Source: Xestospongia bergquistia (lineage: Eukaryota > Porifera > Demospongiae > Haplosclerida > Petrosiidae). Taken from it: a stretch of 64,000 nucleotides of DNA. The DNA is taken from contig OZ014411.1 in the NCBI GenBank assembly GCA_963965975.1, positions 7,813,501 through 7,877,500 on the forward strand, given 5' to 3'. Positions 52,413 through 64,000 of the stretch are shown piece by piece. Below the pieces are notes generated by a model, which was not told where the DNA came from, made no database searches, and saw only the letters and a program-made list of their open reading frames with translations. The stretch's first letter is position 1. Each line of letters starts with the position of its first letter. Made by a program: the position numbers and the translations under genes.

Positions 52413-55400
52413 GATAAATTTTATACAAAGACTTAAGTTTTGCTCGTCGATTATATGCTTATATACAAGTAACGCGATTGTTTTCCGGAGCTCCACCCAT
52501 CTAAACGTTATTCATAGTATTGTTAAACTTATTTATTGACTCTAAAAATTTAATAATAGTTTATATATTTCCCAGCTGTATTCTACTGTCTTTTTATCTC
52601 TCATGATGTGTAAAGGGTAGCTAGAAGTTGGACCTATTTTTATACATATAATATCTATTTGTTTATGCTACAGTATATATACATGTAAACTTGTTAATCT
52701 GAACATATCTTTTGTGTAATCTATGCAACTATTAAGGACAAATCTGCAAGTAAGAACTAGCATGTGCCAAACACTGTATATTGTCCGAATATTTCATTTT
52801 CTAAGAAACAAAGCATCATCTTACAAATTATAATAATCCTGTTAAAGGTACAGGCAATTTCGGTATACCATGTATATAGAAATCAACTTTTTAATTATGA
52901 GTAACTTCCTTTACTATATGTGTGATAGAAGCAAACACACTGACGAGCATGAGCCATGTTCATAGACTTTTAAGTGAATTGTATAGTTGAGACAACATGG
53001 GTGATTATAGAGCTATTTCAATGAATATCCTAGTAGTAAATTGGTTAAACAAGCTAAGAACAAAATAATTTAATTCATAAGCAACATATGCAACTTAAAG
53101 TTGCTTAAATTTAAAATTTGAAGTTGTAAAAAGGTCTTAACAAGTTTAGCACTCAATAAAGAGGTAATAACAAATTTAAGATTTATTACTTAGTGATGAT
53201 AAGTCTAGCACACTATGAACACTTTAAAGCTGATTCTAATTACAAGCCTCTGTGTCCCATGTGGATATCGCAGACTAAAAATACATGCAAGCTTTTGTAA
53301 TTCAGATCACACCATTCTTTGAACACAAATGACCTGTCTTTATTCACATTTCTACAAATAAACAACAGAAACAAGCTTTAAAGACAACAGATTATTCTGT
53401 TACTGAATATGCCATCAATTATTATCACAAGATAAAATAGACTGTAGCAATAGTTCTTGACATTTAGATGCAATCTAATATTGATAAGAGTCCTGTCTTC
53501 AGCCAAAAACAGTTTTATTCATCTTTGTACTGCCTTTCTAAATCACTTGCATGATTAACTATGAACATTTGATTCAAAAGACTTAATTGCAAAAATATAT
53601 GTTTAATTATTGAATGTTCATCAGACAAGATAACAAAACAACAAGAATGTTAGAATCTTAGATTTTAGTACACATGCTAGACATTAACTTTAGTTATGTA
53701 TACATATCTGTAATATGTGAAATGAAATAAGGTGTTGTTCAATGGAAGGAAACCTAATAAATCAACTATTTATTGATTATATGAATAGTACAAACAACCT
53801 CGGTTAAGCTAGCTAGGCTATGTCTACACAAAATCATTATTTATCAATCAATAATACAATGCACGTTTATTTACTAAAAGACCAAAGTTTTTTTTCCAGT
53901 ACCAGCCTATCTGACTTTAATCTTACATTGTAGGGATGTTTGATGATTTTTAATGAATAATGCAAAACAATTGTGAATGACTGCATGAGATACATTTAAG
54001 TTAAGTGATAATTAATTAAGAACTTTATGAATAATATTATTCTAACTCTCTTATATAACAAATCAACTATAAATTTGATTAACACCTCTGTCACAATTTT
54101 CCACACAAAAGTAGTTATATATATAAACTTATGAAATGCTTTTGTTCATTTCTATATTTATTGTGTGTTCTTTGTTCTTGGTTAAATTCATTTCAAAACA
54201 ATAAATTTAGCACTTTATGAATTTTGCTGTTCTAGTTCTTATTACATTTGCTAGTTATTATTGCTCTAGCAACCCAAAACACATATCACATAATAGTAAT
54301 TGCCCAGAACTTGTAGAATGGGAAACAAAATGATACTAGTCACACACACATTTATATTATGTTCACAACTTGTCCAATTATTGAACTTAAGACTTTAGTG
54401 CACATTATAAAAGAGAGACGATGATCGAAAGCAACATAGAAACAGTACTATATACTAACTTAGAACACATACAGATGTTTGATCACATCCAATAAATTTA
54501 AATCCATTCCAATTGCAGAACTTAATATTAAAAGGTAACAGTCAGGTATATCATTTTTGATAGTGAAAAATGAATAGTACATGTTATAAATGTGTTAGTA
54601 CATGATTGGAAGTTCAAAGTACTTCAATACTTCATGAATATAATAATCCTTATTGCAATATGACAGCTACCTGTATACATGTAGTGTGTACATTATTGAT
54701 GTACACATGCATGATATACTTTATAATTATCAACTTCTAACATACACAGGCAAAGTTACCAGCCACTCGGATAAATAAATTAATTAATGTTTATAAAATA
54801 CAGATCACTTTATAAAGTGCCAGGTGTATGTCTCAGTAATTTGCAAAGGAAAATACTTAACTTTGCATCGTTGATTTCACAATCAAGAATTGATTTAGAT
54901 AACATCCAGATCACGTTCATAATATGCAGGTACAAACAAAAGCAAGAGCATTTGCTATTATCAGTTACAAAGTATAACAAAGAATAGCTGTAGCCAAAAC
55001 ATACAGTGGATATCATCTTTTTTGAGTTGGAGAAAATGAATTAAATATAGCGTATGAATAATAAATTAACTTAATTTATATCCAGCAACATTTCTGTGTT
55101 TTTTGATATATGTCACTTACTGTCACTATAATTATATAAATAAATGAAAGATCAGGAATTTTAAATTCCTTGTGTCTGTTGTCATTAAGGTTTTAACAGT
55201 CATTGGCAAAAAAGGTAATACAACTTTGAAGAAAAACAAAAGTTTTAAAGACAGTAGATGAACATGTCATCAGTTGTACATATTGCCACTAGATCAAATA
55301 GGTTGAAACAGTGGTGATAGATTGTAAAAATTACTTGTATCAGTATTATCTACAAGCATGGCAGATATAATGTCACAGTTATGTAATATAGATAAGAGTC

Positions 55401-56240
55401 CTCCTATTTTTTGTTACAACGCTCCTCTTGCAAGTCACTTGAACAATTAGTATAAAATAAAAGTAGTTGATATAAAAGATTTAGTAACAACATAAAAAAA
55501 TGTTTAATTGAAGTAAACCTAACTTTGGCTAATAAATTGACTATTCATTTTGACCTGTTGTTTATGAAGTCCTTTTTAAAAATATTATTTCAATACATCA
55601 AGAAACCTCAGATAGGCTGGATCAAGACAATATCATTATTTATGAATAATATGATGCATATACGTTTATTTGACATAAAGCAAATCTTTTAAAGTACTTA
55701 TGTGCTGACTTCATTTAGCACATGGTAGGCGTGACTCATAAATTTTAATGAATATTGTTGTGTGATTGCATGAGGTGCAGTTATGTGTGATAATTGATCT
55801 AACTCTCTATGAATAATATTATTCTTATAATCAAATCAACTTCGAAATAATACCATATCTGTTGTGTTCTATACAAAGGTAGTTATAGGATAGTTTTCAT
55901 CTATGTATAAGTAGTTTTGTGATAGTTTAACAGTATTAGGATTAAATTTAAGAGTATTACAAAACCAACCATATTTATAACATTATAACTGTTTGCAATT
56001 TTAGCATATACAGTGAAAAAGTAATAACATACTGTAACAATATAGTATCATGCAATGCATTAACAGTACTGTTAGTATGTTAGAGGTATTGAGGTGACAA
56101 TCATGATAGTATGTAACAAAGGACATACGCAGTATATTACAATTCAGAATGTGCTTTAATTAAATTTATTTGTAAATAGTCTACTGTAGATTTTCTTACT
56201 TTATTGTTACTAGATTACTTTTATAAATATATATATGTGT
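52413..56240. other. Upstream flank of channel copy B, no gene seen
   Basis: Aligns with 5,671-8,950. Numerous short ORFs exist but none is kept in the paralogous flank. The promoter of copy B should lie just above 52,412; no clear core motif was recognised. Confidence 0.6.
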
Positions 56241-56273
56241 CTATGTATGTATGTATGTATGTATGTAAGTATG

Positions 56274-56307
<34 letters not shown>

Positions 56308-56421
56308 TGCATGTATGTATGTATGTATGTATGTATGAATGTATGTATGTATGTATGTATGTATGTATGTATGTATGTATGTATGTATCTATGCATGTAT
56401 GTATGTATGTATGTATGTATG
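56241..56421. repeat. (ATGT)n tetranucleotide repeat
   Basis: About 45 ATGT units with sparse variants (ATGC, ATCT, ATGA). Long open frames of Met-Tyr-Val-Cys on one strand and Tyr-Ile-His-Thr on the other result only from the repeat. Confidence 0.98.
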
Positions 56422-56668
56422 TGGGGATTTAATATAGATTTGTGTGCACAATGTGTATAATGTGTATAATGTCTTGTATACATTCTTTGTTGTTATAAAC
56501 TATATTGTTAAAGTCATGTGATAATAACATGTTACTTCATGAATTTGTTATTCAGCTCTTATTACATTTACTAACGCCATTGTTCTACCCACCCAAAATC
56601 TTTATTGAAGTCACAACTGAGCACAATATTAATAATTCATTAATTTAATATTCATAATGTGCAAAGTC

Positions 56669-58180
56669 TGTTTCCCAGATCAAGAGGGGTGGAAAACAAC
56701 AGTTGAGAAAGAGATTAATGTTTTGTAAAAAACATTTAGAACGCTTGGAAGTAAGAAATAATTCATTGCCATTAAATATGTTGTAGATTTCAATTGCCAT
56801 AAATCTCTAATTAAAAGAACAATGAGTAATGTACATAAATAAAAACAAAAACCTTAACATTAGGGGAGCTAAAGATTAGGGAAGTATCTAAAATAACTAG
56901 CAGCCATATATTCATTGGAAACTGTAACATCATGATGATTGCATACTTTTTAAAGTAGATGATATATGAAATCTCACTTATAATGAACTAATTAATTTTA
57001 TTTGATAATTAGAAAGCATATCTTCTATTAGCTATGTAGCTTTTTCATGTTTCCAATGTTTTTTACACTAACTAAAATATGATTCCTTTACTAAGTTGAC
57101 TTTGTCAAGTGCAAACATACATTTACAACAATCTCTATTTTTTTAATCTTAATATTTCAATCACCCTCCTATTTCCAGTCAATAATTATCTTCATTATTA
57201 TACACAATTTTTTTCTAAATTCATAATTTTACATTCATATTATCACACATACCAGTAATTTATCATTAAAGTATGGCCTTTCCTGCCAGCCATAGCATAA
57301 AGAATCAGAGTAACATCTGTAAAACTATGTCCTTAATATTTGTATACATATTTACTTTTTTTCCAGTTCGTCAGTTAGAATATGTTTCTACATGTTTACG
57401 GTATTCCTTGCAAGTTGTTATCATAGCAGATAGATGCTGGTAACTTATATGGTGATCAGCCCTTTCTTTGTTAATGTTAAAGCATGTAGCTTGTTTGTAG
57501 ATCACTTAGTTAATTTATAGCTACTACATCAAAGATTAACTAAATATGATAAGTACATTGGAAATGAAAACAGTGTGATGTAAATTTAGTTTATATCAAA
57601 TAATTTTGCTACATACATACAATCTGTATAACCATATATAAAAATCAAAAACCATAATCATGGATCAGTATAATCAGTTGTTCATGATGATAGGTATTAC
57701 TCGTAATATATATATGTTATATATGTCTTTACTTATTTTTAATATATATCGGCTACTAAAACAAAGATTAAAGACCATACCCCAGTTTATTTTGCATTTG
57801 AATTTTACTCAAAATAGTCCCGTGTATGTATTTGTCTTTTTCATGTTGTTTAGATAAAATGACAAATAAATTGATACTGTTGTCTTTAGCATTAATTACA
57901 TGTTTTGTCATGAATATATTTACTAACACCTTGATATTTTATATAAGGCACAGTAGTTGCATGCAGACACAACTTTCAAATCAATTGTTTATCAAAGATC
58001 AAGGAGCAGAAATCTGTGAGTGACTTTATTATTATAGCCATAGAGATTCATTTATGTTTTGTCATGAAGAGTAATAGATTTATTTTGCAAGCATTATATT
58101 TCTAGAGTGCAGATATTTGAAGGTTTTAGATCAATTTATTAATGCAAATAATTGTTTCTTGTAGGATATCATTATAAAGA
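56669..58180. other. Intergenic and probable 5' UTR of the 1,246-aa gene
   Basis: No conserved gene is seen. 57,859-58,023 reads a small hydrophobic peptide (MTNKLILLSLALITCFVMNI) ending just after a donor-like GAAATCT|GTGAGT (58,015). An acceptor-like CTTGTAG at 58,164 lies 18 bp before the main ATG. A spliced 5' leader with an upstream ORF is possible; joining the two does not keep the frame. Confidence 0.4.
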
Positions 58181-61100
58181 ATGGCATCATTTCAGAGTAT
58201 GATATTATTTATACAAGTTATTGCTCTTTTTAACTATATTAAACCACTTTCTACTCATATTGTCCAAATTAATACAAGTAATCAACTTTGGTTCTGGTTA
58301 TGCAGTGATAATATACTGCTGCAAAATAACTTGACATTTCATTTGACACAAAGTAACTATATACTTCACAACATGACCTTCTGTGTTATTGAAAATGTCA
58401 GTAATGTTGCATTAAAAGGAGTGGGATCTGATGGGAAATCATCAATTAAATGTCAATCACAACAAGACTCAACCACTGGATTTGGCTTTGTCAATATATC
58501 CAGTGTTACTTTAGAAAACTTAGAGTTTACTGGATGTGGTGCAACAATAACAAATACAGCTGTGGCATTCTTTAATGATACACACCCATATTTAGGATAT
58601 AAACAGAAAGCATTACTGGTATTTAATCACTGCCTCAAGATAACAATACAACACATTAACATCTTCAATTATATTGGATATGCTATCTTCATGCTAAATC
58701 CTCTTAACTCATCATTAATGAATGATGTTATAGTCACAGCAAGAAGTGGTATTATGTACTGTAATGATTCTGTTACATTTGCTTGTTCTGGTAGTGGTAT
58801 ATTTGTAATGTTTAAAGACACTCAACAAACCTATCCTGATATGGCACCAGTTAACGTTATATTGTTACAGTCTAACCTTCGATCCAACTTCAACATTATA
58901 CCAAATGTACCTCCCTTGACTCTTATAGGACATAACATATGTAGTCTTCCTGTGGTTGGTGCTGGTGGTCTAACAGTACTATTTAATCAATCATTTCTTG
59001 CAAAATTTTCTAGTCAAAGTACAGACATTGGTTATGACTTAAGTAATGGTGGGGCAGTAGCAGGAAATATATTAGTGATATTTTATAATGGTATGGTCAA
59101 CTCTCAACTGTCACTGACAGATACTGATATATTTAGTGGAATACTTTTTCCTTCAACTAATCAAATTGGTGGTGCATGTCTTACTATTATCTCAACTTTG
59201 TGTCAACTATGTCCTTTTAGCAACACAAAAGAATTGCCTGTTTGGACACCAATTTTTTTAAACAACGTCCATATAGTAGGTTGTGGTTCTGGATCTAATA
59301 AACCAACAGAGTTTTCTCGTGTCAAATATGGAGGAGGATTTTATCTAAATATTTTTGAATTTTGTGGAGCTAGATCAATTGTCTTGCTACTTAAAAGAGT
59401 GCAATACAGAAAAAACTATGCTTACAAATCTGGATCTGGTCTTTATGCTTTTGTAACAAACTCTGTCTTAAGAGACAATGATATATCTATAATAATAGAA
59501 GATGTTGAAATAAGATCAAGTCGTCAAGGTGCTGCTAGCTATACACTCTATTCTACAGTTGCAGGTTTAACATTAATTAATTGGAACAATGTAACATTTA
59601 GAGGTAACAGCTATTTTACTGAAAATGACTCCCCAATGATTGCAGCATATAATAGTAATATACACATGACAGGACAACTATTGTTTAGAAAGAATACTGG
59701 TACCATGGGAGCTGCCATACAACTATTTTCTTCATTCCTTATTCTTCACGAACCACTGCTGGCTACATTCCTTAACAATGTTGCTTTATTATATGGTGGA
59801 GCTATATATGCTGATAATGTAGTGATTCCTGGTCATCGTAGATGTGCAATACAAATTAACACCAACAAAACTGACCTACACAAAATACACATCATATTGA
59901 AATTTAAAGGGAACTTAGCAGGACTTGCAGGAAACAATATTTATGCTACTCCTCTCTACAACTGTTCCTTTTTCTACCCACAACATGATAAGTTTGAATT
60001 AGTCCACTTTGACTGGAAATCAATTGCAAATTTTGATACACCAAACTCTCTTAACAATGGACTGGAACCAATGTCTTCTCAAGCAGTCAAAATATGCTCT
60101 TGTCATCTTTACCCCAATACAAATAAAGTCGTCAAACACTGCTCACAATTGTATGCTATTCCTAATATTATTAACACTTATGCTGGTAAGACAGTAACCA
60201 TGTCATTTTGTGCTGTTGATGATTCTGATACCATTGTTTACTCTCCTGCTGTTCTTTTTATCAAAAATGATCATAATAACCAAAATAAATTGTCAGAAAA
60301 TGTATTGTATTTAAATCAAGGACAAACACTTGTACCTTTGTCAGGAAGTAACTGTACTCAAATCCATTACAATGTCCTTAGTAAACTAGATGAACTCAAA
60401 CATGGAAGGCTTAACATTGCAACACCAGGTAGTCCACCATCTTGGTCAGCTGAACTTTATGTACATCCTTGTCCAATGGGATTTATGTTAAAAGGAGATG
60501 AGTGTGTATGTGATAGTTTCATTGCTGACATGTCACCCTCTACAAAATGTAATATTACTACAACAACTATTACAATATATTCTGGTCAATGGTTGGGTCA
60601 TATTTTATTTGGCAATAAAAGTACATTGGGATTTGCGTCAGTTTGTCCTCCTGGTAACTGTAAAACTAACACTCTACTGTTTAATGTGACAGATCCCTTT
60701 TCTCTTTGCGAGTCCAGAAAGGTGGGCATTCTCTGTTCACAATGTCAACATAATATGAGTGTTGTATTTGGTAGCACAGAATGTAGACCATGCTCTGATA
60801 TGTGGTTAATTACGATAGTGGGATATGCTTTATTTGGTCTGCTACTGGTAGCAATAATGCTTGCACTACCTCTCACTATATCAGAAGGACCATTAGCTGG
60901 TATCATAATAGCTATGAATATCACCTCTGTTTCAACTATAGACTATTTGGATAGTAACAATTGGTTTGTGTACACTGCTAGAGTCTTTGTTTCCCTCATG
61001 AATCTTAATCTAGGTTTTCCGATGTGTTTGTACAACGGAATGACACCAACTGTTAAAACTGCTATACAATTTGTTTATCCAGTGTACTTGTGGGTTTTGG

Positions 61101-61921
61101 TAATTGGATTCATCATATTCAGTCATTATTCAACTAGAATCTCAAACAGAACAGCAAGTTATTCTGTCCAAGTCCTGGCTAGTCTCATCCACCTCACTTT
61201 TTCCAAAGTTCTCATCACTTGTATAGACATCATAGCTTACATTCCTGTTCATACAGCACAAGAAGGAACAGTGGTAGTGTGGTATGGTGATGGTAATGTT
61301 GAATATCTCTCCAGCCATGAACATATTGTTCTCTTTATTGTAGCTGTGACAAGTTTGTTGTTGTATATAGTGCCTTACACATTGTTTGTTACTTTAGGCA
61401 GATATTTTATGAGATGGAGATGTGTAAATAAGTACTCACGTCCATTTCTAGAGGCTTTTCAAGGTCCCTACAAACAAGGACAAGGTTACTGGTATGGAGT
61501 GAGGATGATAGTTGTTGTATATGTCTATTCGATGTGGGCATTCTTTAGAGGATATAATTTTAACCTAATGTTGTTCATGCAACTAACACCAGTTATAATA
61601 TTGTGCATCATCCAGGCTTCTCTTAAACCATTTCATAGTTCCAGGTTAAACCATGTTGATATATTTTGTCTTATACTGTCCATAAGCCAACTTCTGTTGG
61701 CTCTTGTGTTTGGTGGTACAAATTACTGGTTGTCCAATGTTATGGCTTCGTTTAACTACATAATTTTTATTTTATTGATGGGTGTGATGGGATGTCAACT
61801 TTGGCAGAAATTGAAATGCAAGTTGAGAAGAGAAAGAAGTCGTGGTCGTGGTCATGTGATTATCCCATCAGATGAAGAGGATGATGAGATGAGACAAGCT
61901 CTTCTATTACTTACTGATTAG
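58181..61921 (+). CDS. Secreted beta-helix / multi-TM membrane protein, single exon
   Basis: 1,246 residues without introns. It begins with a signal peptide (MASFQSMILFIQVIALFNYI). The ectodomain to about residue 840 is Asn-glycosylation-rich and repetitive, with FxxN...GGAI-type repeats (FRKNTGTMGAAIQLF; FLNNVALLYGGAIYADN) as in parallel beta-helix/Pmp-like proteins. Residues about 843-870 form a Cys-rich knot (CESRKVGILCSQCQHNMSVV then CRPC) like the GCC2/GCC3 or ephrin-receptor-like module. From about residue 873 to 1,215 there are roughly nine hydrophobic helices, then a basic-acidic cytoplasmic tail (RRERSRGRGH; DEEDDEMRQ). Family function is unknown; a surface receptor or adhesion role is an inference. 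The start is chosen because the signal peptide follows directly. No disruption is seen; a lone exon suggests possible retrocopy origin or a naturally intronless family. Confidence 0.9.
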   Translation: MASFQSMILFIQVIALFNYIKPLSTHIVQINTSNQLWFWLCSDNILLQNNLTFHLTQSNYILHNMTFCVIENVSNVALKGVGSDGKSSIKCQSQQDSTTGFGFVNISSVTLENLEFTGCGATITNTAVAFFNDTHPYLGYKQKALLVFNHCLKITIQHINIFNYIGYAIFMLNPLNSSLMNDVIVTARSGIMYCNDSVTFACSGSGIFVMFKDTQQTYPDMAPVNVILLQSNLRSNFNIIPNVPPLTLIGHNICSLPVVGAGGLTVLFNQSFLAKFSSQSTDIGYDLSNGGAVAGNILVIFYNGMVNSQLSLTDTDIFSGILFPSTNQIGGACLTIISTLCQLCPFSNTKELPVWTPIFLNNVHIVGCGSGSNKPTEFSRVKYGGGFYLNIFEFCGARSIVLLLKRVQYRKNYAYKSGSGLYAFVTNSVLRDNDISIIIEDVEIRSSRQGAASYTLYSTVAGLTLINWNNVTFRGNSYFTENDSPMIAAYNSNIHMTGQLLFRKNTGTMGAAIQLFSSFLILHEPLLATFLNNVALLYGGAIYADNVVIPGHRRCAIQINTNKTDLHKIHIILKFKGNLAGLAGNNIYATPLYNCSFFYPQHDKFELVHFDWKSIANFDTPNSLNNGLEPMSSQAVKICSCHLYPNTNKVVKHCSQLYAIPNIINTYAGKTVTMSFCAVDDSDTIVYSPAVLFIKNDHNNQNKLSENVLYLNQGQTLVPLSGSNCTQIHYNVLSKLDELKHGRLNIATPGSPPSWSAELYVHPCPMGFMLKGDECVCDSFIADMSPSTKCNITTTTITIYSGQWLGHILFGNKSTLGFASVCPPGNCKTNTLLFNVTDPFSLCESRKVGILCSQCQHNMSVVFGSTECRPCSDMWLITIVGYALFGLLLVAIMLALPLTISEGPLAGIIIAMNITSVSTIDYLDSNNWFVYTARVFVSLMNLNLGFPMCLYNGMTPTVKTAIQFVYPVYLWVLVIGFIIFSHYSTRISNRTASYSVQVLASLIHLTFSKVLITCIDIIAYIPVHTAQEGTVVVWYGDGNVEYLSSHEHIVLFIVAVTSLLLYIVPYTLFVTLGRYFMRWRCVNKYSRPFLEAFQGPYKQGQGYWYGVRMIVVVYVYSMWAFFRGYNFNLMLFMQLTPVIILCIIQASLKPFHSSRLNHVDIFCLILSISQLLLALVFGGTNYWLSNVMASFNYIIFILLMGVMGCQLWQKLKCKLRRERSRGRGHVIIPSDEEDDEMRQALLLLTD

Positions 61922-62642
61922 GTTTAGTCATATCCTCAGTTATATGTATTAGAAACTTTGTATGTAATTTTTTAGTTTAGATATGATTATTCTTTAGAAA
62001 TTTTAGAACACAACTATTGTGGCGGGCAGGACTATGTCAGTTCTATAAAGTTAAACTTGCAAAATCAATATGCTTCATTGGTGATCTGTGCATTCACAGC
62101 CCTCATTACCTTAATTTAAACAATGTTTAGATCATGTTTAACTCAAATATAAAGGCTCAATTATATTATTATAAATACATAGGCTCCATACTCATACCAC
62201 CCCTTTCCGATAACTGTAAGCATGGCAGAGGAAGATCTAGACATAGACACTGTACATGCACTAAGGGTAAACTTAATATTATCTCATTATTGTTGTTGCT
62301 AACAAATTAAAGCAAAACATTAATTAATGACCTAACAAACACTTTGTTCTTTACAAATAAGTTGGCACTTTCATTGCAAATTTATACTAAATCAACTATA
62401 CAGTTTAATCCAGTTATTACTAAACTATGTTTTACTAACATCTTGTACACAATAACTGTCCATTCCTCATTGTATAGTTGTATTGAAGGAGACGATGACA
62501 TTTCTACAAGAAAAAAATTAAAGAAGATATGATTTCAGTTACTTACTATTGTAATCTCAGATAGAAACATTATTTACCAATTATATTTAAGTAACAACAT
62601 AAAAACAAACTACTCATATGCAAGTAAATATTAATGTCTTAC
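61922..62642. other. Intergenic; two weak exon candidates
   Basis: Plus strand 62,222-62,266 reads MAEEDLDIDTVHALR before a donor-like GTAAAC, but no in-frame second exon is clear. Minus strand near 62,460-62,512 reads MSSSPSIQLYNEEW after an acceptor-like CTTGTAG, similar to VMSTPSIYNEEW in the LIM gene (about 63,890-63,925). Neither is strong enough to call as a gene. Confidence 0.3.
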
Positions 62643-64000
62643 CATACATCTGAAACATTGTGAATGCCATATCTTGTATCCTTGTCTTCTAGCTTCTTCT
62701 AGGTCCTCAGCTTTAATAAATTTAAGACATTGGCTACATGTTCCACAATTTTGACATATCCATTTCCCATTTTCAAGACGTCGACATATGCCTTCAGATG
62801 ATGAGGTTGACATTCCTTCATGACAGACGCTACAACGATAACATTTCATATCACTTTTTTTGCCTGCCTTGAGTTGAAAAGCTAATTGATGAACTACTCG
62901 TTTTATTGGTTTATGCACCAAACACTTTGAACAGATTGGGACACCTTCATCATTCACAGTATAATTGCAATCAGCTAAATTATCATAACACAACTAGAAG
63001 GAAAGATTACAAGAGGTTATACATTTCAGTGTGTGTATATATATAGTGTCTGAATTGATGTTTTGTAAAATTGAACTTACTGTGCATTTGAAACAATATG
63101 AATGCCACACGTCATTCCCAATTTTCAACACCAATGCCAAATCATTGGCTTCTATAGATTTTAGACATTGGTTACATGCTCCACATTTCTGACATAACCA
63201 CTGTCCATTTTGTAATAGAGTACCTTTATACTTCCCAGGTAGAGTTGGGGATACACGTAAAGAACACAGACAACACATTCTACATTTGTCATGACAAAAA
63301 CCACCAGATGAGAGCTGTATATGAATCTAAAAGTTACACTCAATGTATAGCATTATAGTTACATGTAGTGTTACCTCTTCATTATGGATTACAGTCTGAC
63401 AGGTGACACATATTTTGACATCAGAAGATATCTTCACTTCAGTGTTAATGTTAAAAGATGGTTTTGTTGTAGACTTAGGCTTGATTACAGGTTTTGGCTT
63501 TGGTTTTGGATTAGTTGGCAGAGAAATAGCTAACATAAAAAGTATTACTATTTTAAATTAAATTTAACTATTAGACATTTACCCTGTGGAGACTTTTCTT
63601 TGTCTTTAATTGTTGGTTTAGAAGGTAGAACAGGTTTCTTTTCTATAATACACAATATCAAGCTCATCTACATGAAGCAACCTTACTTTCTAATGTAACA
63701 GAACCTTTTGTATTAAGCTCAGGCACACAGACACCACTATTACAACTATTTTGTGATGATACATTGCCTACTCGTCCCTTAACAGTGTATTCAATCATAT
63801 CTCCAAAACAAAGGAATGGTCTATAATATATAAGAGGTCTTGTACTATATTGTTCATCATATGTCTGTCTGTTTGGTTCATGCCACTCTTCGTTGTAGAT
63901 ACTTGGAGTGCTCATAACTCCCGGAGGAGTCATAGTTACCATCTTCCATGATAGCTTAAAAGCTGTACTTACTAATGGACTAACTACTGAAAGATAGAGA
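62643..64000 (-). CDS. Tandem LIM-domain protein (partial at the right edge)
   Basis: Exons, all in phase: 63,973-64,000 (partial), 63,687-63,954 (contains MSTPSIYNEEWHEPNRQTYD), 63,583-63,642 and 63,375-63,529 (Pro/Lys linker, then CVTCQTVIHNEE), 63,081-63,314 and 62,643-62,993. LIM zinc-binding patterns in order: CVTC...HDKCRMCCLC...CQKC; CNQC...WHSYCFKCTLC...CSKC; CSKC...CYRCSVC...CQNC; CSQC...WHSQCFRCM, where the fourth domain is cut. LIM domains are protein-binding modules in cytoskeletal and adhesion or nuclear scaffolds. The last exon ends at a good donor (GTAAGA), but no exon completing the fourth LIM is visible before 61,921. The gene either has an unread small exon or is truncated. 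Introns are about 40-90 nt. The specific family was not identified. Confidence 0.85.

Larger units (their letters stand above)
47017..56668. repeat. Segmental duplication, unit 2 (pairs with 1-9,256)
   Basis: Colinear with the left block: RIH and MIR exons, exon 1, and about 4.2 kb of upstream flank. Differences include the lack of the inverted copy found at 9,592-10,640 and a large ATGT expansion at 56,241-56,421 where unit 1 has a short TA run (8,948-8,965). Confidence 0.9.

Noticed and set aside
52410-52496. Upstream in-frame start for channel copy B (VELRKT...)
   Set aside because: The codon is GTG, the upstream stretch differs in length between copies A and B, and family members begin close to the GD-V-LF motif, so the ATG at 52,412 is preferred.
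56241-56483. Long open frames rich in Met-Tyr-Val-Cys or His-Thr-Tyr-Ile
   Set aside because: They come only from the ATGT tetranucleotide repeat and are open in several frames and on both strands.
1-64000. CRISPR arrays, bacterial operons, rRNA or tRNA genes
   Set aside because: None seen. The repeats are microsatellites, transposon pieces or segmental duplications, and the genes are spliced eukaryotic genes.

Overview
The window looks like an AT-rich metazoan nuclear contig, most likely from a sponge (demosponge). This is an inference from three things: very short introns (44-106 nt where I could define both ends), the gene repertoire (an IP3R/RyR-type channel, an Ig/FN3 receptor, a beta-helix/multi-TM protein and tandem LIM domains), and dense non-LTR retrotransposon debris. 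No species marker was seen.

Left block (1-10,640). Minus-strand N-terminal exons of an IP3R/RyR-superfamily channel (copy A, start codon at 5,670) run off the left edge. The gene and its upstream flank to about 9,256 are a diverged duplicate of 47,017-56,668. The distal flank has also been copied in inverted orientation, giving a large palindrome at 7,681-10,640.

Middle block (10,640-34,250). This is an accessory zone of nested mobile DNA. It holds broken pieces of an APE-type LINE and several fragments of a restriction-like-endonuclease (RLE) non-LTR retrotransposon with C2H2 fingers, a CCHC-type finger and a PD-(D/E)xK nuclease. It also holds three U2 snRNA-like sequences next to those fragments, a hAT remnant, a 3' fragment of the channel gene (copy C), a broken eIF2B-beta gene, a frameshifted Ig/FN3 receptor gene and a long GC-richer repeat present twice.

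Right block (34,600-64,000). A complete-looking channel gene (copy B) spans 34,611-52,412 on the minus strand. It runs from the N-terminal ligand/MIR region through RIH and RIH-associated helices to a six-TM pore module, a CFICG zinc motif and a C-terminal coiled coil. A single-exon 1,246-aa secreted-beta-helix/multi-TM protein lies on the plus strand (58,181-61,921). A tandem-LIM protein lies on the minus strand from 63,954 or beyond the right edge down to 62,643.

The most notable points are two. First, the channel family keeps the IP3R/RyR architecture, but its selectivity-filter glycine motif is replaced, in both copies that include the pore, and the canonical IP3-contact motifs are not recognisable. 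Second, an RLE retroelement joins U2 snRNA sequence at its 3' end, exactly at the U2 branchpoint-recognition region, and the two full-length U2-like copies nearby carry a rewritten branchpoint-recognition sequence.
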